Below are positions 1 to 6,661 of a stretch of DNA of 10,728 bases, in pieces. Source of the DNA: Io17-Chloro-G2 sp034428715 (GTDB lineage Bacteria; Chloroflexota; Dehalococcoidia; Lucifugimonadales; UBA3495); NCBI GenBank assembly GCA_034428715.1, contig DAOUHE010000012.1, positions 1 to 10,728 of the forward strand. Direction: 5' to 3'. The position numbers were made by a program, and so were the translations under genes. Numbering within the stretch: the first letter of the stretch is position 1; each line of letters starts with the position of its first letter. The notes below the pieces were generated by a model. It worked only from the letters and a program-made list of their open reading frames with translations, was not told the origin of the DNA and did no database searches.

Positions 1-350
1 CGAGGTGGTCCGGGTCGTCCTGGACAACCTGAACACTCACCGCATGGCGTCGCTGTACGAGGCGTTCCCGGCGGCAGAGGCCCGGCGGATTGCCAAACGG
101 CTGGAGTTCCACTACACCCCCAAGCACGGAAGTTGGTTGAAGATGGCGGAAATCGAGTTCAGCGTACTGTACCGTTCCTGCCTCAGACAGCGGCTCCCCG
201 ACGAGGAAGCTCTCGGGCGGGAGGTCCAGGCTCTGGTTACTGAGCGCAACACCGCCCAAGCCACCATCAACTGGCGCTTCAACACCCATGACGCCCGAAC
301 CAAACTGCACCACCTCTATCCCTTTGATTCCAAAGATGACTGAGTACTAG
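1..350 (+). mobile_element. Right end of an IS630-like insertion sequence
   Basis: The element is defined by the transposase and by the abrupt loss of oxidase homology on the minus strand around 345-356. IS630 elements duplicate a TA dinucleotide, and TA occurs at 345-346 and 348-349, so the border is probably one of these. The inverted repeat cannot be verified because the left end is outside the window. Confidence 0.6.
2..343 (+). CDS. IS630-family transposase, C-terminal part (runs off left edge)
   Basis: This is the C-terminal part of a DDE transposase of the IS630/Tc1-mariner group, which catalyses cut-and-paste transposition. The frame is open from the first bases of the window, so the GTG at 5 is unlikely to be the real start. 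The visible protein carries the second catalytic aspartate in the block VVLDNLNTH. About 40 residues later comes the block HGSWLKMAEIEFS, which supplies the catalytic glutamate. The tail INWRFNTHDARTKLHHLYP, before the TGA stop, is typical of this group. The gene ends a few bases before the junction with the truncated oxidase gene on the opposite strand. That spacing fits an IS630 element, whose transposase normally ends close to the terminal inverted repeat. Whether the full element is intact cannot be judged from this window. Confidence 0.9.
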   Translation, partial: EVVRVVLDNLNTHRMASLYEAFPAAEARRIAKRLEFHYTPKHGSWLKMAEIEFSVLYRSCLRQRLPDEEALGREVQALVTERNTAQATINWRFNTHDARTKLHHLYPFDSKDD

Positions 351-1436
351 TTTGTGGCCACCGGCAACTAGCAACCTACCGTCCGCCAGGAATGACATGC
401 CACTGCAAAAGATGTCATAACCGATCGTCATGGCGTCCCTGACCTCATTTGTCGTAGGGTTCCAAATCCGAGGGTTGCCATCAAAATCCGGGTCTGCTGG
501 CGGGGGTTCAATCCCGCCCGGGGTTCGGTCCCAAAAAATAACCTCTCCGGTTGGGAGCAGCGTCGCGTGGATAGCAACAACCTGCATATCCATCACATTG
601 CCCCACTGTCCTAAAATCGGCTCAGGGGAAACCGGCTCCAAGAATCGAACTTCAATGTTATCTATATCATGGTCGGCAGACTCACCACCCGATCGGGCCC
701 CAAGGAGCACACGGCCTTCGTAAGGGTCGAAGCCGGGGATGACCAGATTCGGGACCACCGTACTAGTTGAGCCACCCGACGGCGTCAACTCGACAGTGAT
801 GTCTGAGAAACCACCGCCCGGCCTCATCGTGATCTTCGCGTGAATCCACTGGGATCCAGCGAGATCTAATGTTTCCTTAGGAATTGAGAATGCCTCGAGA
901 AAACTGCTCTCACCGGCCCCGAAGTGAATAGAGACGTGATTATCACTTGGATCGGACAGGTCTGGCCCGCCGTCATGGATGTCGAATCCAACCCCTATAG
1001 AACCATAGTAGCTCGGCTCCTCGTAGACGAATTTAGGGCCTGGAGGTACCCCGCCGGCATCCTCGTAAACTGCCGTATTCAGAAACGCGAACCCAATACC
1101 ATCGACTCGTCCAACACCAGGGGTCATCCTAAAGTCAAATTCGGCTTCGATAGTAGCGAATAAGCCGGGGTCGCTGAGGTCGAAAGCGATGCTGTTATGG
1201 TTAACGATCGTCGTGTCAGCCAGTCTCAAGAACTGGGTTGAACCAGGTGGTCCTCCAGGCATAATAGTTGGAGGCGGTGGGTCGTCTTGCGTCAATAGCA
1301 CGTAGTTGATTGGCGTACCGGGTTCGAAGTCTTGAAATGTTGCTGCTAAAACTAGGCCCGTATGCCCTACGCTCAAAACCAACGTTAGCAAGGCTACCAA
1401 CATTACGAATGTAGGTATTTTAAGGAACAATCGCAT
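348..1436 (-). pseudogene. Secreted lectin-like / galactose-oxidase-like (kelch) protein, 3' part lost to an IS630 insertion
   Basis: About 361 residues of authentic protein remain. A signal peptide lies at residues 1-32, with a charged start followed by VMLVALLTLVLSV and a possible cleavage near LVLAA. Residues 33-266 resemble an L-type-lectin/concanavalin-like beta-sandwich, with motifs GIGFAFLNT, GSIGVGFDIHDGG and HDIDNIEVRF. From residue 275 comes the start of a galactose-oxidase-like kelch propeller (GQWGNVMDMQVVAIHATLLP, then FCSGMSFLADGRLLVAGGH). Cys344 in YDIFCSG matches, from memory, the Cys that forms the Cys-Tyr cofactor of copper radical oxidases. The later Tyr and His copper ligands are absent because homology stops after AGGH near position 354. 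The remaining 24 codons down to 279 are antisense to the transposase. I chose the ATG at 1436 because the signal peptide starts there. A GGAGG lies at 1453-1457, 16 nt upstream, which is rather far; an in-frame ATG at 1541 would put 35 unrelated residues before the signal. The remnant is probably inactive. Confidence 0.8.
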
Positions 1437-2129
1437 GAATGTGATTTGTGTTCCTCCCACAGGTAGCTTTGCTTGATGGATCTGATCACTTGGGAAGTGA
1501 TGATTGGGTGAACGAAGGATTACCGCCACCGTTGAATGCATTCACAATCGAAATGGGCATCATATCCCATTTTATGCCGCATAGGATTAACTGAAAACAC
1601 GGCTAACCTCATACATTAGGCTTGGGACTCTAATAGAAGTTTTTAAGGCCTATGTTAAATATGCAGAGCCTACTCGACTAGGTGAGACCGGAAATTGCCA
1701 GTAATAACCGGCGGTAAGACCTGATTCAGCCCGTTCTGGCTGGAGCGGGGAATTCCCATCTGCGGCGCCGGTGACTACATGGTGGCAACATCCAACTTTG
1801 ATAGGTTCCGGCTGCATTCCTGAGGGTCCCTCGGGAACCGGTATATACAAAACCTTGAATAATTCAGCGGCCTACATCTCTGGCTGGCGCAGAGCGCTAA
1901 CGGCCGAGAACCGGCTGGTGATCCGCACCGCCAGCGCGGCCAGCGGACCGCAGACCACATCACGCAAAGTTAGAACGACGGGGCCAGCCGTTAGAGACTG
2001 GCCCCAATCAAGCCAACAGAAGGACATCTGCAAGTAACGACTGTATCAGCCAATATCTGCTATTCCCAAGATACAGGGAAACGCCAACCGTGCACCATGG
2101 CGCCCGAGCGTAGCCCCAATGAAGCCGCG
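1437..2129. other. Intergenic stretch without a convincing gene
   Basis: About 0.7 kb lies between the truncated oxidase and the ThDP enzyme. It contains short overlapping frames on both strands, none with a recognisable domain. The least poor is a 51-codon minus-strand frame (ATG at 2027, TAG at 1872), which lacks a clear ribosome binding site. The part next to 1436 holds the oxidase ribosome binding site and presumably its promoter, which I could not place with confidence. A perfect 8-bp hairpin lies at 1980-2005. No tRNA-like fold was seen. Confidence 0.5.
1980..2005. repeat. Perfect 8-bp inverted repeat downstream of the ThDP gene
   Basis: The arms are GGGGCCAG at 1980-1987 and CTGGCCCC at 1998-2005, with a 10-nt loop. 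It lies about 125 nt past the minus-strand stop at 2130, so it could stabilise or end that transcript. No U-rich run follows on either strand, so it is not a standard intrinsic terminator. Confidence 0.45.
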
Positions 2130-3794
2130 CTATAGCGAGCCGTCGATGGCCACGTCCAACACGGCCGGTTTGCCTGATGCCAGGGCCTTTTCAACCGCCG
2201 GCCCCAACTCCGCAGGGTCTTCTATGGACCTGCCGTAGACGCCCATGGCGTTGGCGATTGCCCCGACGTTGAACGGTTGTCCGAAGTCCATGCCGATGTA
2301 TTGGCTGGCGGGAGTCTCCCTTTGCAGCAGCTGGGACTGGTAGATATTCATGTTCAGCTTCAATATGCGGTAGGAACGGTTGTTGCAGATTATGTAAATC
2401 ACGGGCAGATTCTCATTGGCGGCGGTCCACAATCCCTGCACCGTCATCATGGCGCTGCCGTCGCCCAGCAGCCCCACCACCGGCCGTCCGGGAAAGGCTA
2501 ACTTGAGGCCCAAGGCGCTTCCCATTCCCCATCCGATGGCCCCGCCTCGCTCGCTGAATATACTTTCGGGATCGCTGAATTCGAAGGCCCCGTGCAGCGC
2601 GTCCCTGGATGTGATGGTATCGTCGGCGAACACCGTGTCTTGGGGTAGGACTTTGGCCAGTTCAGCCATCATTCGGTCGACTGACATAGGGCGGTGGTCC
2701 CAGCGTTCCTTCAAACGGCGCTGCCAGGCCGCCTTCAAAGTTGATTTCTCATCGGCCAGACCGGCGGACCGGCCCCGGGCTGCCTCTTTGGCCTGGCCGG
2801 TCATAGTGGAACCGACGGCGTCAATCAGATGTTCAAGTCCTATCTTCGGGTCGGCGACAATTCCCACATCGGTGGGCTCGCTCTTGCCGACTTCTTTCGC
2901 CGAGGAATCCAGGTGGATAAGGCGGGTGCCCGGCGCCAGAGTGTTGCCGGGAAAGTAAAAGAAGCCCGAGAACACGTTGGTCCCAACGGCCAAAATGACA
3001 TCGGCGGAGGCGAACACATCCCTGGCCGCGGGAAGCACCGGGTTGATACGGCCCAGAAACTGGGGGTGCCCTGTAGGGAAGTTCATCCGGGCGTAGGATG
3101 TCGCGTAAACACTGGCGCCCAGCATCTCAGCCAGGGTAACCGCCTGCTCCACGCCTCCCGACATGCCCAGCCGGTCTCCCACCAGGATCATGGGATTGAC
3201 GGAACCAGCCAGGATGTTGGCCGCCTCTTCCACGGCTTGCCGGTCCGGAGCGACGCGATGATACTGCTTGGCAGACGGAATGATCTCCACGCCGGCCTCC
3301 CCGTCAAACGTGTCAAAGGCGAAGGCCAAAAAAACGGGACCGGTGGGAGGCGATTTGGCTTCGTTGAATGCCCGTCTCATGGCGCCGGGGATCTGCTGAG
3401 GGTTGGTGACTTCGGCGCTCCACTTGGTGAACTGGGCCACCATGCCCGGCAGGTCGGTGCGCCCCTCGGCCAGCTTGCGGGAATCCTTGTTGCCCGCCGT
3501 GAGGACTATGGGCACCCCGCCGTCCATGGCATGTTGCAACAGGCTTATCCCGTTAGCTAGGCCGGAGTCGATATGCAGGTTGACCAAGGATGGCTGACCC
3601 GTCCCGCTGGAATAGCCGTCGGCCATCCCCATGGCGACGCCCTCCTGAGCGGCCAGCACGTATTTGATGTCCTGGTATTCCTCCAGGGACGACATGATGG
3701 CCAGTTCGCTGGTGCCCGGGTTGCCGAAGATGTATCTCACGCCCTCGGCCCGAAGCATCTCCATGAAGGCGGTCTTCCCGGTCATCACCGGCAT
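2130..3794 (-). CDS. Thiamine-diphosphate-dependent enzyme, benzoylformate decarboxylase / acetolactate synthase-like
   Basis: A 554-residue cytosolic ThDP enzyme with the usual three-domain order and length. The N-terminal pyrimidine-binding domain has FGNPGTSEL at 23-31, the cofactor-activating Glu51 in AAQEG, and His74 in NLHIDSG. A middle domain covers about 185-340. The C-terminal pyrophosphate domain has the GDG...NN metal motif (GDGS from 444, NN at 471-472). By layout it is closest to benzoylformate decarboxylase: His74 corresponds to its His70, and Thr28 takes the place of its Ser26. Phe278 (FSGFFYFPG) lies where that enzyme has catalytic His281, so the same reaction is doubtful. Decarboxylation or carboligation of a 2-oxoacid or aldehyde is more cautious. 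No FAD requirement can be read from the sequence. The start is the ATG at 3794; a second ATG three codons in (3785) is also possible. It begins 15 nt after the GMC oxidoreductase stop and ends in TAG. Confidence 0.88.
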   Translation of the reverse strand: MPVMTGKTAFMEMLRAEGVRYIFGNPGTSELAIMSSLEEYQDIKYVLAAQEGVAMGMADGYSSGTGQPSLVNLHIDSGLANGISLLQHAMDGGVPIVLTAGNKDSRKLAEGRTDLPGMVAQFTKWSAEVTNPQQIPGAMRRAFNEAKSPPTGPVFLAFAFDTFDGEAGVEIIPSAKQYHRVAPDRQAVEEAANILAGSVNPMILVGDRLGMSGGVEQAVTLAEMLGASVYATSYARMNFPTGHPQFLGRINPVLPAARDVFASADVILAVGTNVFSGFFYFPGNTLAPGTRLIHLDSSAKEVGKSEPTDVGIVADPKIGLEHLIDAVGSTMTGQAKEAARGRSAGLADEKSTLKAAWQRRLKERWDHRPMSVDRMMAELAKVLPQDTVFADDTITSRDALHGAFEFSDPESIFSERGGAIGWGMGSALGLKLAFPGRPVVGLLGDGSAMMTVQGLWTAANENLPVIYIICNNRSYRILKLNMNIYQSQLLQRETPASQYIGMDFGQPFNVGAIANAMGVYGRSIEDPAELGPAVEKALASGKPAVLDVAIDGSL

Positions 3795-3809
3795 GTCAGC
3801 ACTCTCATA

Positions 3810-5357
3810 TCACCCCTGCTGGATGAAATCGGCGATGCGCTCGCCGATCATCATGGTGGTGACGTTGGTGTTGGCCCTTACGCAGTCGGGCATGATCGAA
3901 GCGTCGGCCACCCTCAGACCCTCCAGGCCGTGAACTCTGCCGTACTGGTCGACGACGGCCATGGGGTCCGAAGCGGGGCCCATTTTGCAGGTGCAGGAAA
4001 TGTGCTGGCCGGTGGTCACCTCGCGGCGCAGGAATACGTCCAGGGCTTGGTCGCTGGCCAACTCGTCGTCGGTGGGCTCGATACGTTCGTCGATGATGTC
4101 TTGGAAGGCCTGATGCTGGCCTAGCTTGGCGCACAGCCGCACGGCGTCCCTCAAGCGGCGGCGGTCGAACTCCTCCTCCAGGTAGTGATAATCAAGGGAG
4201 GGCTGCACCGCCGGATCAGCCGATGCCAGGCGTAATTCCCCGGACCCCACCGCCAGATTTAAAATGGCCAACATCCTTATGCCTATGCTTTGCATGCTAT
4301 TCCCACCCCTATTCACCCGTTCGGTGGCGAAGGACGACATCAGCACCTGAATATCGTTGCGCAGGTCCGACCCCTCTGCCGTGCAACGCAAAGCCATCTG
4401 TACCCTGGGGCCAAATTGGTCTAGATTGTGTGTTTGCTTGGTCTTGAACGTGATGTAAATAATGGGGTGGTCTCTCATATTCTGGCCCACTCCAGGCACA
4501 TCCCTTACCAACGGTATCCCCAGACGGCTCAACTGATCTGCCGGCCCCACGCCTGAAAGCATTAGGATCTGGGGAGAGCCAATGGCCCCGGAACTCAGGA
4601 TGATCTCATTTCCCTCGGCGATGAACTGTTCGCCCCCGCTTTCCACCTCCACACCGGTGGCCCTAGTGCCATCAAAGATCAACCGGTGCACGGTGGTATT
4701 GGGCCTGATGGTCAGATTCAACCTGTGGCGGCCCAGATTAAGATACCCCAGGGCGGTGCTCCAACGGATACCGTTAGGATTATTCGCCGGGCAAGGGCCG
4801 ACCCCGGAGGCATCGGGCAGGTTGTGGTCGGGGCTGTCGGCAAAACCCTCGGCACGGCAAGCCGCTAAAAAGGCCTGCTGGTCCGGCAACCACTCTTGGG
4901 GTTTGAAACGCCGCACCACTATGGGACCGTCGGAGTTATGGAAGTCGCCACTGCCAAAATCAGTGTCGGATTCGACCATCCGGAAATACTGGATCAGGTT
5001 TTGGAAGGCCCACTCATCATTTCCTTTGGCAGCCCAAGAGTCGTAATCCTCAGGCACGCCACGCAGAAATACCTGACCGTTTATGGCGCTGGAACCTCCT
5101 GTGACCTTCCCCCTGGGGACCATCATCGGTTCAGCCGCGTCGGTGGCCTTGCCCATGAACTGCCAGTTATGGTCGCTGGTCATCACGTCGGTGGCGCTGG
5201 CGAAACCGTATTTCACATCTTCGGGCAGGAGCTCGAAATCCGGGTAATCGGGACCAGCCTCGATCAGCAAAACCGATTTGGAAGGGTCTTCACTGAGCCT
5301 GGTGGCGATGATGGAGCCGGCAGAACCGGCGCCAAGGACTATATAGTCGTATTTCAT
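3810..5357 (-). CDS. GMC-family FAD oxidoreductase (choline/alcohol dehydrogenase-like)
   Basis: This 515-residue enzyme matches the usual length of glucose-methanol-choline oxidoreductases, which oxidise an alcohol to an aldehyde or further using FAD. The dinucleotide fold is at residues 9-14 (GAGSAG), with the ribose-binding acid Glu33. GMC signature 1 lies at 81-100 (PRGKVTGGSSAINGQVFLRG) and signature 2 at 257-272 (GAIGSPQILMLSGVGP). The catalytic base is probably His452 in GQHISCTCKMG. The second active-site residue is probably Asn498 in NTNVTTMMIGERIAD, as in choline-dehydrogenase-like members, which use Asn rather than a second His. No signal peptide is visible, so a cytosolic place is expected. 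The ATG at 5357 is preceded by AGGGG with an 8-nt gap. The gene is followed after 15 nt by the ThDP enzyme, which implies co-transcription and possibly a shared substrate. The exact alcohol cannot be inferred. Confidence 0.92.
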   Translation of the reverse strand: MKYDYIVLGAGSAGSIIATRLSEDPSKSVLLIEAGPDYPDFELLPEDVKYGFASATDVMTSDHNWQFMGKATDAAEPMMVPRGKVTGGSSAINGQVFLRGVPEDYDSWAAKGNDEWAFQNLIQYFRMVESDTDFGSGDFHNSDGPIVVRRFKPQEWLPDQQAFLAACRAEGFADSPDHNLPDASGVGPCPANNPNGIRWSTALGYLNLGRHRLNLTIRPNTTVHRLIFDGTRATGVEVESGGEQFIAEGNEIILSSGAIGSPQILMLSGVGPADQLSRLGIPLVRDVPGVGQNMRDHPIIYITFKTKQTHNLDQFGPRVQMALRCTAEGSDLRNDIQVLMSSFATERVNRGGNSMQSIGIRMLAILNLAVGSGELRLASADPAVQPSLDYHYLEEEFDRRRLRDAVRLCAKLGQHQAFQDIIDERIEPTDDELASDQALDVFLRREVTTGQHISCTCKMGPASDPMAVVDQYGRVHGLEGLRVADASIMPDCVRANTNVTTMMIGERIADFIQQG

Positions 5358-5378
5358 GTCCCTTACCCCTATGCTCTG

Positions 5379-5409
5379 ATTTTATAACCTGGATCGATTA
5401 GCCAGTCTT
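5379..5409 (-). promoter_or_regulatory. Possible promoter for the GMC-ThDP gene pair
   Basis: On the minus strand TATAAAAT at 5386-5379 is a good -10-like box, ending about 21 nt before the GMC start codon. TTAAGA near 5409-5404 is a weak -35 match with a spacing of about 18 nt. The short leader contains the AGGGG ribosome binding site. If real, the GMC-ThDP pair can be transcribed apart from the deacetylase. Confidence 0.35.
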
Positions 5410-5413
5410 AAGC

Positions 5414-5440
5414 CCCCCTTTGCAAAGGGGGATGGGGGAT
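5414..5440. repeat. Perfect palindrome plus tandem GGGGGAT heptamers
   Basis: CCCCCTTTGCAAAGGGGG at 5414-5431 is a perfect 18-bp palindrome. Its last G-run begins a tandem duplication of GGGGGAT (5427-5433 and 5434-5440). From memory, similar C5TTTGCAAAG5 modules followed by a GGGGGAT run occur as dispersed intergenic repeats in many environmental genomes. The position, between the deacetylase and GMC genes, also allows a role as a transcript-end hairpin or processing site. Confidence 0.6.
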
Positions 5441-5504
5441 TCCGCCCTCGGCCGAGCCAGCCACGTCGGACAAGACAGACGAATGCACGTTTCTCAAAAA
5501 ACCG

Positions 5505-6389
5505 CTAACCTTGCCTGGGATGCCTCCGGGCAAAATCGTCCGCTATCTCTTCAAAGGTGCAGAACCGGACGCCTGGATGTGACGATATGTAGGCGTACAG
5601 CCGTTCCAGCATCAACAACACCTGGGGACGGCCGCTAACGTCGGGATGAATGGTGATGGGAAAGACGGCTTCGTCGTATTCCCGGTACACGTAATCGAAC
5701 TGATCCCGCCACATTTGCTCGATATCCCTGGGATTCACAAAGCCGTGGCTATTGGGCGATTTCTTGATGAACATCATTGGAGGCAGGTCGTCGAGGTACC
5801 AGTTAGCCGGGATCTCGACCAAATCCGTTTCCTGGCCCCGCTCAAAAGCATTCATCCACGACTCGGCCGGGTTGCTATAGTCGATCTTGGTCCAGCGGTC
5901 TCCCACCCGCACGTAATAGCATTCGAAATCGCGGTGCATCAGGCTGTGGTCGTATTTGATTCCGTGCTTGAGGAGAAGCTCGTTGGTCACGTGGCTGAAC
6001 TCCCACCAGGGGGCGACGTATCCTGCCGGTCTTTTGCCAGAAATTCCGCCCAAGAGGTCGATGCACTTCAACAGGACCGCTTCTTCCTGTTCGGGGGTCA
6101 TGGAGATAGGATTCTCGTGGGAATAGCCGTGCATTCCAATCTCATGCCCGGCATCCACGATCAGGCGGATCTCTTTGGGGAACGATTCCATGGAATGGCC
6201 GGGGATGAACCAGGTGGTCTTGATCCCCAGTTTGTCGAAAAGCTTAACCAGCCGGGGCGTGCCAACCTCACCGGCGAATACACCCCTGGAGATGTCGTCG
6301 GGAGAATCCTCTCCACCGTAGGAACCCAGCCAACCCGCCACGGCGTCAAGATCGACCCCAAAGGCACAAAGTATCTGCTTATCGGGCAT
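5505..6389 (-). CDS. Polysaccharide deacetylase family protein, H. pylori PgdA (HP0310)-like
   Basis: A NodB-fold carbohydrate-esterase-4-type hydrolase of 294 residues, predicted to remove an acyl group from an amide on a sugar or a related small molecule in a metal-dependent way. The N-terminus has GVDLDAVAGWLGSYGGEDSP. Asp13 and Asp15 match the H. pylori PgdA residues at 12 and 14. His87 and His91 in HGYSHEN match its metal ligands at 86 and 90. The motifs VAPWWEFS, NWYLDDLPPMMFIKKSPNS and HPDVSGRP (His248) are also kept, and similarity runs to the C-terminus. There is no signal peptide or membrane segment. The family also resembles PuuE-type allantoinases, so a non-polysaccharide amide substrate is possible. 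The start is the ATG at 6389, preceded by GAGAGG with a 6-nt gap. An in-frame ATG at 6491 would add 34 residues without similarity and without a good ribosome binding site. It lies upstream of, and on the same strand as, the GMC gene. Confidence 0.87.
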   Translation of the reverse strand: MPDKQILCAFGVDLDAVAGWLGSYGGEDSPDDISRGVFAGEVGTPRLVKLFDKLGIKTTWFIPGHSMESFPKEIRLIVDAGHEIGMHGYSHENPISMTPEQEEAVLLKCIDLLGGISGKRPAGYVAPWWEFSHVTNELLLKHGIKYDHSLMHRDFECYYVRVGDRWTKIDYSNPAESWMNAFERGQETDLVEIPANWYLDDLPPMMFIKKSPNSHGFVNPRDIEQMWRDQFDYVYREYDEAVFPITIHPDVSGRPQVLLMLERLYAYISSHPGVRFCTFEEIADDFARRHPRQG

Positions 6390-6444
6390 TTCCAACCTCT
6401 CCCCAGGGTCCTCGGCCAGAATATAGAGTAAAACACGTTTCGCA

Positions 6445-6460
6445 ACCGCCCAACGGCGGT
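6445..6460. repeat. Small hairpin upstream of the deacetylase
   Basis: ACCGCC at 6445-6450 pairs with GGCGGT at 6455-6460 across a 4-nt loop, about 55 nt before the deacetylase start. It could be a leader hairpin or an operator. The sequence alone does not decide. Confidence 0.3.
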
Positions 6461-6471
6461 AGTTTAGCACA

Positions 6472-6492
6472 GGGCATCGGGCACGGGGCATA
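6472..6492. repeat. Three imperfect 7-bp direct repeats (GGGCAYN-type)
   Basis: GGGCATC, GGGCACG and GGGCATA follow one another without gaps in the divergent intergenic region. This is a short degenerate tandem array of unknown role. Confidence 0.4.
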
Positions 6493-6502
6493 TAGTTGGC
6501 AT

Positions 6503-6533
6503 CGTAGGGCCGAGTTTAAAACTCGCCCCTACG
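6503..6533. repeat. 31-bp near-perfect palindrome in the divergent intergenic region
   Basis: CGTAGGG-C-CGAGTTT pairs with AAACTCG-C-CCCTACG around a central A at 6518, with one C:C mismatch (6510/6526). It lies between the divergent deacetylase and DUF3500 genes, about 50 bp upstream of the DUF3500 -35 box. It may be a small mobile palindromic repeat or a protein-binding site acting on both genes. Confidence 0.6.
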
Positions 6534-6584
6534 CGGTTCGTCCAAACGAGCGCCTGGAAGACCTCGACCGTAACCTAGCCTTCC

Positions 6585-6613
6585 TTGACACTATATATAC
6601 CCCTGTTTACACT
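6585..6613 (+). promoter_or_regulatory. Sigma-70-like promoter of the DUF3500 gene
   Basis: TTGACA at 6585-6590 is a perfect -35 box. A 17-bp spacer rich in TA steps leads to TACACT at 6608-6613, which matches four of six consensus -10 positions. Transcription would start near 6620, about 40 nt before the gene. Confidence 0.65.
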
Positions 6614-6647
6614 CGGACCCAAGGAACCCTTCCACCTTGGCAGTCGT

Positions 6648-6653
6648 AGGAGG
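6648..6653 (+). promoter_or_regulatory. Strong ribosome binding site of the DUF3500 gene
   Basis: AGGAGG is followed by 8 nt and then the ATG at 6662. This is near-ideal spacing and fixes the start of the DUF3500 protein. Confidence 0.85.
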
Positions 6654-6661
6654 AATCAAAC

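Noticed and set aside
279..347. C-terminal 24 residues of the 420-codon minus-strand frame as part of the oxidase.
   Set aside because: They are antisense to the transposase coding sequence and do not resemble a kelch blade.
1650..2037. Several overlapping 50-90 codon frames on both strands in the gene-poor stretch.
   Set aside because: No recognisable domain, no good ribosome binding site, and open frames on both strands at once fit non-coding or decayed DNA.
2277..4124. Long plus-strand frames (up to 243 codons) opposite the ThDP and GMC genes.
   Set aside because: They are antisense shadows of well-supported genes and show no family motifs.
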